Shown here: in pieces, positions 17,576 through 25,451 of the stretch | How the letters are laid out: each line of letters opens with the position of its first letter | Numbering within the stretch: position 1 is the first letter of the stretch | Source of the DNA: JAJTHJ01 sp046316025 | Lineage (GTDB): Bacteria > Pseudomonadota > Gammaproteobacteria > Burkholderiales > Burkholderiaceae_F | NCBI GenBank assembly: GCA_046316025.1 | Contig: JBKCXU010000082.1 | Span: 1-55,393 of the forward strand | Direction: 5' to 3' | DNA length: 55,393 bases | Notes under the pieces: generated by a model | What the model saw: the letters and a program-made list of their open reading frames with translations, nothing else | The model's database searches: none | What the model was told of the DNA's origin: nothing | Translations under genes and position numbers: made by a program

Positions 17576-18406
17576 TCATGCCGCCGTCGGCGCCGCAGCC
17601 GCGGCGCGCCGGTAGTCGTACAGCACGCGGCCGTAGGGCAGCGTCAGATTGGCGATGAAGTGCAGCCCGCCCAGCACGCGGCGCACCGGCAGATCGGCCA
17701 CCGGCGCATTGACGTGCGGCACCAGATGCAGCCGCGCCGGCCCCGACCAGGCCCCCTGCACCTGAATATCGGTCAGGTTGTAGCCCACCAGTTGCGCGAT
17801 CGCCAGGCTGCCATCGACGTCCGGAATCAGCTTCAGGTTGACTTGAGTGGCGCTCATTTTCTCGACGATCGAGGCTGACGAGCAGGCCTTGCGGCCACGC
17901 ACGTCGTACAGCAGATGCTGATACTTGTAGCCCATGGTGCCCACGGCGACCTGCACGCCCGCGTAGTCGAGCGTACCGGTGAGCGTGTCCTGCCGCACTT
18001 CGAGCCGGGGCCGCGCATGCTTCTTCGGGAAGCCCCAGATCTCGCGCCCGCCGGCAATCGGCGGCTCGTCGTCGAGATACATCTGCGCGGTGAAGTTCAC
18101 GTGCTCGCCGTCCAGGCGCGCCGGGATCACGATGCCGGACTCGGTGTAGTCGCCAAACCCGGCCGAATCGGGCATGCGGATGAATTCGTACAGCACCGTG
18201 TTGCTGCCGTCGGGTTCCAGCGGCTGCGGCAGTGCGGCCCGGATCGCGGCCGGGTCGGACTCGTAGCTGACGATCAGATACTCGCGGTCGATGAAGCGGT
18301 ACGGCCCGCGCGGATACGAGGGCGAAGCCAGCGGCATCGACGGCAGCCCGAGTACCTGGGCGGCATCGAGCGCGGCGCCGGCCGGCGCCGCGGCAAGCGC
18401 GCTCAT
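17576..18406 (-). CDS. adc: Acetoacetate decarboxylase
   Basis: A 276-residue protein of the ADC family, which decarboxylates acetoacetate through a Schiff base on lysine. The active-site motif EIWGFPKKHARPRL carries the adjacent pair K128/K129. The first lysine forms the Schiff base and the second lowers its pKa in Clostridium ADC. NLTLPYGRVLYDYRR closes the protein. The start at 18406 overlaps the stop of the dehydrogenase gene by 4 bp, so the two are coupled. Some ADC-like proteins act on other substrates, but the Lys pair and the context favour acetoacetate. Confidence 0.92.
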   Translation of the reverse strand: MSALAAAPAGAALDAAQVLGLPSMPLASPSYPRGPYRFIDREYLIVSYESDPAAIRAALPQPLEPDGSNTVLYEFIRMPDSAGFGDYTESGIVIPARLDGEHVNFTAQMYLDDEPPIAGGREIWGFPKKHARPRLEVRQDTLTGTLDYAGVQVAVGTMGYKYQHLLYDVRGRKACSSASIVEKMSATQVNLKLIPDVDGSLAIAQLVGYNLTDIQVQGAWSGPARLHLVPHVNAPVADLPVRRVLGGLHFIANLTLPYGRVLYDYRRAAAAAPTAA

Positions 18407-19185
18407 TGCGCGGTCCAGCCGCCGTCCACCGGCAGCACGGCGCCGGTGAGCGAGGCGGCTGCGTCCGAGCACAGGAAAAGCGTCAGCGCGGCGACTTCGT
18501 CCACGGTGACGAAGCGCTTGGTCGGCTGCGCTGCCAGCAGCACGTCGTGCACCACTTGCTCGGGCGTCAGGCCGCGGGCGCGGGCGGTGTCGGGAATCTG
18601 CTTCTCGACGAGCGGCGTCAGCACGTAGCCCGGACACAGCGCGTTGACCGTCACGCCGTGGGTCGCGGCTTCCAGCGCCACGGCCTTGGTGAAGCCGGCA
18701 ACGCCGTGCTTGGCGGCGACATAGGCGGACTTGAAGGGGCTGGCCACCAGCGCATGGGCCGAGGCGATGTTGACGATGCGGCCCCAGCCGCGCGCCTTCA
18801 TCGCCGGCAGTGCCAGCCGCGTGGTGTGGAACGCCGCGGTCAGGTTCAGTGCCAGGATCGCGTCCCATTTGGCGACCGGAAACTCCTCCACCGGCGCGAC
18901 GTGCTGGATGCCGGCATTGTTGACGAGCACGTCGATCGCGCCGAACTCGGCGAGCGCGCGCTGCATCAGGCCTTCGATCGCGTCGGCGCGGCCGAGGTCG
19001 GCACCGTCGTAGCGCACCGCGACGCGGTGCTGCGCTTCGAGGTCGGCGCGCAGGCGCTCGATCGCGTCGGCCTCGCCGAAGCCGTTGAGGATGACATTGG
19101 CACCCTGCGCGGCCAGTGCGCCGGCAATGGCCAGGCCGATGCCGGAGGTCGATCCGGTCACCAGCGCGGTACGTTGTTTGAGCAT
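18403..19185 (-). CDS. 3-hydroxybutyrate dehydrogenase (SDR family)
   Basis: A 260-residue classical SDR. It has ALVTGSTSGIGLAIAGALA for NAD binding, VLVNNAGIQHVAPVEEFP, the catalytic Ser in IVNIASAHALVASPFK, and the Tyr/Lys pair in SAYVAAKHG. NAGIQHVAP, the Q-rich SHALVASPFK context and ALCPGYVLTPLVEKQIPD are characteristic of D-3-hydroxybutyrate dehydrogenases, which interconvert 3-hydroxybutyrate and acetoacetate with NAD. Coupling to acetoacetate decarboxylase supports a PHB/ketone-body route. It is preceded by a 116-bp gap from the phosphoesterase-like gene. Confidence 0.93.
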   Translation of the reverse strand: MLKQRTALVTGSTSGIGLAIAGALAAQGANVILNGFGEADAIERLRADLEAQHRVAVRYDGADLGRADAIEGLMQRALAEFGAIDVLVNNAGIQHVAPVEEFPVAKWDAILALNLTAAFHTTRLALPAMKARGWGRIVNIASAHALVASPFKSAYVAAKHGVAGFTKAVALEAATHGVTVNALCPGYVLTPLVEKQIPDTARARGLTPEQVVHDVLLAAQPTKRFVTVDEVAALTLFLCSDAAASLTGAVLPVDGGWTAQ

Positions 19186-19301
19186 GGGTTTACTGCGAGA
19201 ACGAGTGAAGCGGATGGCGCGATGGCGCAAGCCTCAGTCGCTACCCGGGCAAGAACCTTACTTTGTTGTCGGAAAAAAATCCGGCCGGGCGGCCGGCGGA
19301 G

Positions 19302-20324
19302 TCAGTGCTCGGCCAGGGCGGCGCAGGATGCCGCGACGCGGCCCAGCGCATGGTCGATCGAGTACGCAGGCCCGTACGTGATGCGGCGCCGGTAAGAGAC
19401 CGCGGCTTCCGAGCCGTCCGGCCAGACGGCATCGAAGCGGGCAACGAAGGCCGCGTGGTCGAAGTCCACGCGCAGCGCGTCGATCCACACGCCGCGCTCG
19501 TACAGACCGTACAGCCGCGCAGCGTCCAGCGCGGCCGGCAGCGGCTGCGCCGCGATGCGCGTTGCCACGCCGAAGCGGCCGCCGGCAAAGTTCGCCATGC
19601 CGGCGGCGCCGTTGTTGATGACAAAGCCGGATCCCGTCGCGGCCAACGCGGGTGCACAGGTATGGCTGCACGCGAAGCCGTCCACCGCGGCGAGCGCAAA
19701 GGCGCGTTCAAGCGCATCGGCGCTTTCCGGCGCGTGCAGGGCGTCGTGCGCAAAGCGCCAGCCGGCGAGCGACCAGGCATCGCCGTGCACCAGCCCGATG
19801 CGCAGCCCGCCCACCGCGGCAACGAGGTGCATCGGCAGCGCGGCGAGCCGGTCGACCGCGCACGGCTGCGCACGGGCTACGCGGCGCAGCCGGGCGAGGA
19901 TGCGGTTGCTGCGCTCGACATCGTCGTCGGGCACCGATTCAGGATAGGCGCACCCGCAACCCGCGGTGTCGTCGTCGTAAGCCAGTTCGGTTTCCACGTT
20001 GCCGCGCAGGGCGACGTGCGCGGTCACGCGCCGCTGCACTTCGGCGAACCAGGCCGCATCGGCGTCGAACCAGTGAAAGTCGCCGTTGAAGACCCGCACC
20101 GGCGGCCTGCGCTCGGCCCGCGCCATCGCGTCGATCGCATCGAGCGCCTGCAGATTGCCGTACAGCCCGCCGATCACGTACACCACCTCGGCGTCCAGCT
20201 GCGCCGGCTGCGCCAAAACGCGAGGCGAATAGCCGTAATGCGGCGGACAGCTGCGGCCGGCGGCGGGGCGCGGGCTGTTGTCTGTCTTCTGTGGTCGGTT
20301 GTCGGTGGCAATCACGACAGGCAT
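19302..20324 (-). CDS. Calcineurin-like phosphoesterase-fold protein with degenerate metal motifs
   Basis: A 340-residue protein 47 bases downstream of arsS. The fold elements are recognisable: VVYVIGGLYGNLQALDAI where active enzymes have DxHGN, FNGDFHWFD for GDxxD, RGNVETELA for GNHE, LVHGDAWSLAGW and ACSHTCAPAL for GHTHxP. Several metal ligands are therefore substituted (D and H of motif 1, H of motif 3, second H of motif 5). The protein has four Cys around GCGCAYPE and CSHTC that might bind a different metal. Such proteins recur beside arsS in other genomes, as far as I recall. Catalytic status is open. Confidence 0.7.
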   Translation of the reverse strand: MPVVIATDNRPQKTDNSPRPAAGRSCPPHYGYSPRVLAQPAQLDAEVVYVIGGLYGNLQALDAIDAMARAERRPPVRVFNGDFHWFDADAAWFAEVQRRVTAHVALRGNVETELAYDDDTAGCGCAYPESVPDDDVERSNRILARLRRVARAQPCAVDRLAALPMHLVAAVGGLRIGLVHGDAWSLAGWRFAHDALHAPESADALERAFALAAVDGFACSHTCAPALAATGSGFVINNGAAGMANFAGGRFGVATRIAAQPLPAALDAARLYGLYERGVWIDALRVDFDHAAFVARFDAVWPDGSEAAVSYRRRITYGPAYSIDHALGRVAASCAALAEH

Positions 20325-20340
20325 TACCTCTGCAAGGCGA

Positions 20341-20377
20341 CGGTCAACAGTCAACGGACAACTGGCAACAGTCAACC
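20341..20377. repeat. Short direct repeats (TCAAC-type spacer)
   Basis: CAGTCAAC, GGTCAAC and similar 7-8 base units recur in the spacer between arsS and the phosphoesterase gene, overlapping the arsS stop at 20372. It is similar in character to the GATCACC array. Confidence 0.5.
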
Positions 20378-21343
20378 GCCCTTGAGCGCGCCGCCGCAGG
20401 ACGAGCCCTGCCCGGCGGTGCAGCCGTAGCAGTGATCGGCAACGATGATCGGATTGTCCGCCAGATCGAGTTCCAGCCAGTCGGACAGATGCAGCCGGCC
20501 GTGGCCGCGGCCGCCTTCGCGCAGCGGCAGGCCGAGCATCTGGTTGAAGTCGCAGTCGTACAGATAGCCCTGGTAGTCGACCGAGACCAGCGAGCGGCAC
20601 ATCACGCCGTCGAGGTTCTCGGCGCGGTGCGCGCCACGCAGCAGCGCCATGTAATCGCGAAAATGGCCTTTGGAGATCAGCGTCGAGCCAAAGCGCGAGA
20701 TCGGCATGTTGGCCAGTGCGAAAAGCCGCGTGAAGACGATGCCGTAGTGCTCGCCCAGCATCTTGCGGTAGTCGGCCTCAAGCCCCGACTGCGCCGGCGG
20801 CAGTACCGCGCCCTGCGGGTTGTAGACGAGCGTCAGCGGCAACCCCGGCTCGCGCCCGTAGCCCAGCGCGTTCAATCGTTGCAGCCCGGCGACGCTCTTG
20901 TCGAAGACGCCCTTGCCGCGCTGGCGATCGACGTTGTCTTCCAGGTAGCAGGGCAGGGAGGCGACCACTTCCACACGCTGCTCGGCCAGAAACTCGGCCA
21001 AGTCTTCTTGCCCCGGTTCGAACAGGATCGTCAGGTTGCAGCGGTCGATCACGTGCACCCCGCGCGCCCGCGCCTGCCGCACCAGGTCGCGGAAGTGCGG
21101 GTTCATCTCCGGCGCGCCGCCAGTCAAGTCGAGCGTGGCGACGTCCTTGGCCACCAGCACGTCGAGCACGGCGTCGATGGTTTCGCGGTCCATCTGCTCG
21201 GTGCGGTTGGGGCCGGCGTTGACGTGGCAGTGCACGCAGCTCTGGTTGCAGGTGTAGCCGAGGTTGACTTGCAGGGTCGTCACCGCCCGCCGCCGCAGCG
21301 GCGGAAAGTCGGTGACCTTGAGCAGAGGCAGGGTGGCATGCAC
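20372..21343 (-). CDS. arsS: ArsS-type radical SAM protein (arsenosugar biosynthesis family)
   Basis: A 323-residue radical SAM enzyme. The [4Fe-4S] motif is C32-x3-C36-x2-C39 in NLGYTCNQSCVHCHV. The ArsS-specific AGPNRTEQM, LDLTGGAPEMNPHF and IDRCNLTILFEPGQ follow. The C-terminal HCYGCTAGQGSSCGG is a Cys cluster typical of the family. Characterised ArsS proteins act on dimethylarsenic with SAM to make a deoxyadenosyl arsenical, after ArsM methylates arsenite. No arsM is in this window, so the substrate here is uncertain. It follows an ECF sigma/anti-sigma pair by 42 bases and is probably in its operon. Confidence 0.92.
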   Translation of the reverse strand: MHATLPLLKVTDFPPLRRRAVTTLQVNLGYTCNQSCVHCHVNAGPNRTEQMDRETIDAVLDVLVAKDVATLDLTGGAPEMNPHFRDLVRQARARGVHVIDRCNLTILFEPGQEDLAEFLAEQRVEVVASLPCYLEDNVDRQRGKGVFDKSVAGLQRLNALGYGREPGLPLTLVYNPQGAVLPPAQSGLEADYRKMLGEHYGIVFTRLFALANMPISRFGSTLISKGHFRDYMALLRGAHRAENLDGVMCRSLVSVDYQGYLYDCDFNQMLGLPLREGGRGHGRLHLSDWLELDLADNPIIVADHCYGCTAGQGSSCGGALKGG

Positions 21344-21385
21344 GGGGGTTGCTCCTTGCGCAGGGCGGGGCCGCTACGCGGAAGT

Positions 21386-21580
21386 CTATCGAGCCAGGGC
21401 AATGCGTTCGGGAAGGGCTTTGGCGATCCGCCGCAGCGCCTGCATCTGCTGGACGAAGTTGGCGCAGCAGGGGCAGGCGCGCAGGTGCAGGCGGACGCGG
21501 GCGGTGTTCTCGAGCTCAAGCTCGCAATCCATCGACTCGACGATCAGCCGATGCGCTTGCTTGCAGTTCAGAGGGAGCAT
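21386..21580 (-). CDS. Zinc-finger anti-sigma factor (zf-HC2 type), copy 1
   Basis: A 64-residue protein with C6, the His of QAHRL and HLRACPCC, which supplies the H-x3-C-x2-C of ZAS-type anti-sigma factors. There is no membrane segment. Its first 65 bases overlap the 3' end of the sigma gene in another frame, a strong sign of coupled expression. It is expected to bind and silence the neighbouring sigma factor, releasing it on redox or metal change, but this is inferred from the family. Confidence 0.82.
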   Translation of the reverse strand: MLPLNCKQAHRLIVESMDCELELENTARVRLHLRACPCCANFVQQMQALRRIAKALPERIALAR

Positions 21581-22163
21581 GGGCAGGGGTCCTTGCGTTG
21601 CGGCCGGGGCCGAACCAATGCCGCTCCAGGTGCTTGCGCAATCGCATCCGCGCCCGGTACAGCATCACATGGGCGTTGGTCGTGGTGATGCCGAGTTCCT
21701 TACAGATCTCTTCGGTGTCCATGCCCTCGATCTCGCGCAGGGCAAAAATGCGCGCCAGGCTCGGCGGCAGCTGCTCCAGCCCGTCCTGCACGATGGCGAC
21801 GAACTGCGCCTGGTTAAGCGCCTCCTCCGGCGCCTCCCAGGCCGGCAGCGGGAACTGCGCAAAGTGTCCGTCGGCGCGGAAGGCGTCGTCGAAGGTCTCG
21901 GCCGCGGACTCTTCCATCCGTGCCTCGACCGACACCTCGCGCGAGCTGCGGCGGAACTGGTCGATCACCTTGTGCTTCAAGATGCCGACCACCCAGGTCT
22001 TCAACTGCGACTGCCCGGCAAAGTCGCGCTCGCCGGCCAGCGCGGCAAGCAGCGTCTCCGACACCACGTCCTCGGCCCAACTGTCGTTGCGCAATTGCAG
22101 CTTGGCGATGCGCAGTAGCGCTGGGCGCAGGGCGGCGACGGAATCCTGGAACGAGGTGGACAT
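21516..22163 (-). CDS. ECF-like sigma-70 factor (TIGR02943-like), copy 1
   Basis: A 215-residue sigma factor. Region 2 has LLRIAKLQLRNDSWAEDVVSETLLAAL and QSQLKTWVVGILKHKVIDQFRRSSRE. Region 4 has LPPSLARIFALREIEGMDTEEICKELGITTTNAHVMLYRARMRLRKHLE, the helix-turn-helix for the -35 box. The start at 22163 gives the best fit to the paralogue at 22770-23342. A TTG at 22187 is a weaker alternative. It is followed by its zinc-finger partner and arsS. Confidence 0.92.
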   Translation of the reverse strand: MSTSFQDSVAALRPALLRIAKLQLRNDSWAEDVVSETLLAALAGERDFAGQSQLKTWVVGILKHKVIDQFRRSSREVSVEARMEESAAETFDDAFRADGHFAQFPLPAWEAPEEALNQAQFVAIVQDGLEQLPPSLARIFALREIEGMDTEEICKELGITTTNAHVMLYRARMRLRKHLERHWFGPGRNARTPAHAPSELQASASADRRVDGLRA

Positions 22164-22231
22164 CGAGGGTGGGGCGGTAGCCGGCAAGCGATACCAGCTA
22201 CTTCGCTCCCCGCCCGCCCGCGGTTACAGCG

Positions 22232-22553
22232 CCGTGCGTGTCAGGTTGCAGCGGTCGATCGGGTGCACGCCGCGCGCGCGCCTGCCGCACGAGGTCGCGA
22301 AAATGCGGGTTCAGTTCCGGCGCACCGCGGGTCAGGTCGAGCGTGCCGATGTCCTTGGCCACCAGCACGTCGAGCACCGCGTCGATCGTTGTGCGGTCCA
22401 TCTGCTCGGTGCGGTTGGGGCCGGCGTTCACATCGCAGTGCACGCAGCTCTGGTTGCAGGTGTAGCCGAGGTTGACTTGCAGCGCGGCCACCGCGCGCCG
22501 GCGCAGCGCAGGGAAGTCGGTGTGACCTTGAGCAGGGGTGGCGTGGCATGCAT
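22232..22553 (-). pseudogene. arsS: arsS remnant (N-terminal third), frameshifted
   Basis: Begins with MHATPPLLKV at 22553, then a 2-base insertion shifts the frame before TDFPALRRRAVAALQVNLGY. The radical SAM motif CNQSCVHCDV and AGPNRTEQM are intact. A 4-base deletion in the GCGCGC tract after HFRDLVRQARAR shifts the frame again. Homology to arsS then stops at about 22232 in the CNLT region. It aligns base by base to arsS 21020-21343 at high identity, so it is a recent duplicate that has decayed. Confidence 0.9.
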
Positions 22554-22581
22554 GGTGAGAGGTTCCGTCCACTGAGGGCGG

Positions 22582-22773
22582 TCATGGCCCGAGGCGTTTG
22601 AGCGCCGCGGCAATGGCGCGATACTGTTCGTCGATGCGGCGGCAGGAGACGCAAACCGCCAGGTGCATCCGCAGGCGCGATCGCTCGGCGAGCGTGAGCG
22701 CGCGGTCGTGCTGCAACGACTGCAGCAGATGGCTTTCCCGGCAACTGAGCATCGACAGGTCGGAGGTTTTCAT
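22582..22773 (-). CDS. Zinc-finger anti-sigma factor (zf-HC2 type), copy 2
   Basis: A 63-residue protein starting at 22773, its ATG overlapping the sigma stop by 4 bp. The ZAS signature is HLAVCVSC (H-x3-C-x2-C), and Cys11 (SMLSCRESHLL) may act as a fourth ligand. It is clearly related to copy 1 but diverged elsewhere, so the duplication of the regulatory pair may be older than that of arsS. Confidence 0.82.
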   Translation of the reverse strand: MKTSDLSMLSCRESHLLQSLQHDRALTLAERSRLRMHLAVCVSCRRIDEQYRAIAAALKRLGP

Positions 22774-23342
22774 GGGGAGGGACGCTGCTCCATCCACTGC
22801 GGTTCGATGCACTCGCGCAGGCGAGTGCGCGCACGGTGCAGCATCACGAGGCAGTTGGTCGCCGTGATGCCCAGTTCCTTACAAATGGCGTCGGTGTCCA
22901 TTTCGAGCCACTCGCGCATCATGAAGATCCGCCCCAGATTGGGCGGCAGCCGGTCCAGGCAGGCCTGAAGGATTTCCAGGAACTGCGTGCGCGCCACCGT
23001 TTGCTCGGGGTCGCCCCAGTCCTGCGCCGGGGCGAGCCGGTGGCCGTCGGCGATATAGAGTTCGTCGAAGGTCTCGACCTGCGCCGCCTCGACCTCGGCC
23101 TCGATCGAGACCTCGCGTGCCGCGCGGCGAAACTGATCGACGATCTTGTGCTTGAGGATGCCGACCACCCAGGTCTTCAATTGCGACTGGCCGGCGAAGC
23201 CCCGCGCGCCGGTCAGCGCGGCGAGCAGCGTCTCGGCGACCGCATCTTCGGCCCAGGCGTCGTTGCGCAGTTGCAAGCGCGCCATGCGCAGCAGGGCCGG
23301 GCGCATCGACGCGAGGGCCTCGGGCGTGGCGGCGGCGGGCAT
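22770..23342 (-). CDS. ECF-like sigma-70 factor (TIGR02943-like), copy 2
   Basis: A 190-residue paralogue of the sigma factor at 21516-22163. Region 2 has LLRMARLQLRNDAWAEDAVAETLLAAL and QSQLKTWVVGILKHKIVDQFRRAARE. Region 4 has LGRIFMMREWLEMDTDAICKELGITATNCLVMLHRARTRLRECIE. The recognition helix differs at several positions (TATNCLVMLHRART against TTTNAHVMLYRARM), so promoter preference may differ. No obvious ribosome site precedes the ATG at 23342. It may be translated by read-through from the dehydrogenase gene, whose stop is 26 bases upstream. Confidence 0.9.
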   Translation of the reverse strand: MPAAATPEALASMRPALLRMARLQLRNDAWAEDAVAETLLAALTGARGFAGQSQLKTWVVGILKHKIVDQFRRAAREVSIEAEVEAAQVETFDELYIADGHRLAPAQDWGDPEQTVARTQFLEILQACLDRLPPNLGRIFMMREWLEMDTDAICKELGITATNCLVMLHRARTRLRECIEPQWMEQRPSP

Positions 23343-23368
23343 CGGCGGGGCGGACGTGGCGGCGTGCG

Positions 23369-24265
23369 CTACGGGCGCAGCCGGCGGATCAACGACGACG
23401 TGTCCCAGCGGCCGCCGCCCATCGCCTGCACGTCGGCATAGAACTGATCGACCAGTGCGGCCACCGGCATCGCGGCGCCGTTGCGACGGGCCTCTTCCAG
23501 GCACAGGCCGAGGTCCTTGCGCATCCAGTCCACCGCAAAGCCGAAGTCGAATTTGTCTTCGATCATCGTGCCGCCGCGGTTGTCCATCTGCCAGCTTTGC
23601 GCGGCGCCCTTGCCGATCGTCTGCAGCACGAGCTTCATGTCCAGCCCCGCCGCCTGGCCGAAGGCGATGCCCTCCGCCAGCCCCTGCACCAGCCCGGCGA
23701 TGCAGAGCTGGTTGACCATCTTGGAGAGTTGCCCGCAGCCGCTGGCGCCGATCAGCGTGACCGCGCGGGCAAAGGCCATCGCCACCGGCTGCGCGCGGGC
23801 AAAGGGCTCGGCGTCGCCACCGCACATCACCGTGAGCGCGCCGTTAACTGCGCCCGCCTGCCCGCCGGAGACCGGCGCATCGACAAAGTGCAGCCAGCGC
23901 CCGCGCGCCGCCGCGTACAACTCGCGCGTCACCGCGGCCGAAGCGGTGGTGTGATCGACGAAGATGCTGTCGGCCGCCATCCCGGCAAAGGCGCCGTCCG
24001 CGCCCAGCGCGACGCTGCGCAAGTCGTCGTCGTTGCCGACGCAGGCGAAAACGACCTGCGCGCCGGTGGCCGCCTCGCGCGGGGTGGCGGCGGTGCGGCC
24101 GCCGTATTCCTCCGCCCAGCGCTCGGCTTTCTTCGCCGTGCGGTTGTAAACGGTCACATGGTGGCCGGCGCGCGCCAGGTGGCCGGCCATCGGATAGCCC
24201 ATCACGCCCAGGCCGAGAAAGGCCACGCGGTGCGGCGGGCAGGCGTCGTAGGTCTTGGCGTTCAT
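23369..24265 (-). CDS. NAD(P)-dependent beta-hydroxyacid dehydrogenase (3-hydroxyisobutyrate dehydrogenase family)
   Basis: A 298-residue member of the HIBADH/GLYR family. It has the Rossmann motif VAFLGLGVMGYPMAGHLARAG, VTVYNRTAKK (the NRT suggests NADP preference), the substrate motif DAPVSGGQAGA and the catalytic Lys in GCGQLSKMVNQ. The C-terminal FDFGFAVDWMRKDLGLCLE is family typical. Substrate among hydroxyisobutyrate, tartronate semialdehyde, glyoxylate or succinic semialdehyde cannot be fixed by eye. It sits between ompW and sigma copy 2 on the same strand. Confidence 0.9.
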   Translation of the reverse strand: MNAKTYDACPPHRVAFLGLGVMGYPMAGHLARAGHHVTVYNRTAKKAERWAEEYGGRTAATPREAATGAQVVFACVGNDDDLRSVALGADGAFAGMAADSIFVDHTTASAAVTRELYAAARGRWLHFVDAPVSGGQAGAVNGALTVMCGGDAEPFARAQPVAMAFARAVTLIGASGCGQLSKMVNQLCIAGLVQGLAEGIAFGQAAGLDMKLVLQTIGKGAAQSWQMDNRGGTMIEDKFDFGFAVDWMRKDLGLCLEEARRNGAAMPVAALVDQFYADVQAMGGGRWDTSSLIRRLRP

Positions 24266-24275
24266 GGGGGCGGGG

Positions 24276-24965
24276 TCAGAAGCGGTAGCCGACGTTGAAG
24301 GCCAGCGCGCCGGGGTTGGCGGTCACGTCGATCTGGCGCGGTACGCTGCCCAGCCCCGGCGTGGCCGTGGTCAGCGTGGCGGTGGTCTTGATCCAGTAAT
24401 AGGAGTAGCTGAAGTCGAACAGCCAGTTGCTGCCGAGCGGGACTTCGGCGCCGACCTTGGCCACCGGCCCGAACGAACTCTTGAACGATGCGCTGGTGCT
24501 CGTGCCAAAGAACGCCGCGTTGTAGGCGGCCGAGGCCTTCTCATCCGTGTACCAGGTGTAGGCCGCCCCGGCGGCCAAGTACGGCTTGACCACCGGCACC
24601 GACTCGAACGTGTAGCCCACCAACAGCGCCGGCGTCCAGCCCTTGGCGCTGGCGGCCTCGCCGAGCATCGCGCCGGAGCCGGCGCCCACGTAACTCACCG
24701 TCGACGGCACGCCAAACTGGAAAATCGCCGACCAGCCGCCGCCCAGGCGGCGCGCGTAGAGCAGGCCGAGCGCGTTGAGATCCTCGATACCGACCTTCAG
24801 GCCCGGCGGCGTGGTTCCTGGCGGGCCGGTGAGGTCGCTCGAACTGTCGTTGAACAGTGCGCGGACGTAGCCGACCGCGACCGTGTTGGCGGCTTCCTGG
24901 GCCATGACCGCAGAGGCGGCCGTCAAGGCTGCGGCGGCGGTGAGCGCCCGGGTGAACTTGCGCAT
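24276..24965 (-). CDS. OmpW family outer-membrane beta-barrel protein
   Basis: A 229-residue precursor with a signal peptide (RALTAAAALTAASAVMAQE) and alternating beta strands. It shows the OmpW layout: VAVGYVRALFND, ALGLLYARRLGGGWSAIFQFG, PYLAAGAAYTWYTDEKA, WLFDFSYSYYWIKTTATL and the terminal Phe in LAFNVGYRF needed for BAM assembly. OmpW forms a narrow channel for hydrophobic molecules. The start at 24965 follows from the signal peptide. It is divergent from the phc locus and 10 bases upstream of the dehydrogenase gene. Confidence 0.9.
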   Translation of the reverse strand: MRKFTRALTAAAALTAASAVMAQEAANTVAVGYVRALFNDSSSDLTGPPGTTPPGLKVGIEDLNALGLLYARRLGGGWSAIFQFGVPSTVSYVGAGSGAMLGEAASAKGWTPALLVGYTFESVPVVKPYLAAGAAYTWYTDEKASAAYNAAFFGTSTSASFKSSFGPVAKVGAEVPLGSNWLFDFSYSYYWIKTTATLTTATPGLGSVPRQIDVTANPGALAFNVGYRF

Positions 24966-25451
24966 GAGGCGATCCGTATGGCGTTGTCGTGGAGGGATGC
25001 TTGGCCGTGGGCCGGGCAAAGCGCGTGCCATGGCCGACCGTGGCGCGCGAGGATAGCCGACCGGTGCCCGGCGCGGCAGGCGGCGCTGCGCGATATGCAA
25101 CGTCGGCCCGACACAGCGAGGGGGAAGGGACGAAATCGCAGGCGGCGGCGCTCCGCATGGAATGCGTTTCGTTTATCTTCCGTCCGCCGGTGAAAGTCGC
25201 ATGCACGGCAGACCGCGGGCCGCGAGCGCCAAGGGGTCTGCCGCCGGGGCGCGGCGCGCTGGTGCAGGAGCAACTCGGGTGGTGCCCAAGACCGTCGGCA
25301 GCGGAGCCGTGAGAGCCGCAGTGCGCACTTGCGGCGGCCCGATCGAAGCCGGGCCGCGTTCACAATTGCTGTGTCGGCGCTCGTGCGCGCAGTCTGTGGC
25401 GCCCTCCCACGCTCCGCCGGCCCGCCACCGAACGCCAAGAGGGCGCGCGTC
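24966..25451. other. Divergent intergenic region between ompW and phcB
   Basis: About 490 bases with no gene that I can support. A frame open from 25329 extends phcB upstream but is arginine-rich and unlike a domain. The region must hold the promoters of both ompW and phcB. I could not identify sigma-70 boxes or an operator with confidence. Confidence 0.5.

Noticed and set aside
22582..22812. Upstream start (22812) for the second anti-sigma factor
   Set aside because: The upstream codons overlap the sigma gene and encode no family sequence; the ATG at 22773 gives the 4-bp overlap expected of a coupled pair.
6780..24965. Calling 6.8-25 kb a single operon
   Set aside because: Gaps of 116 bp (before the 3-hydroxybutyrate dehydrogenase) and 102 bp (before the TVP38 fusion) and functionally unrelated dehydrogenases make several transcripts more likely; only the 4-bp-overlap groups can be claimed as coupled.
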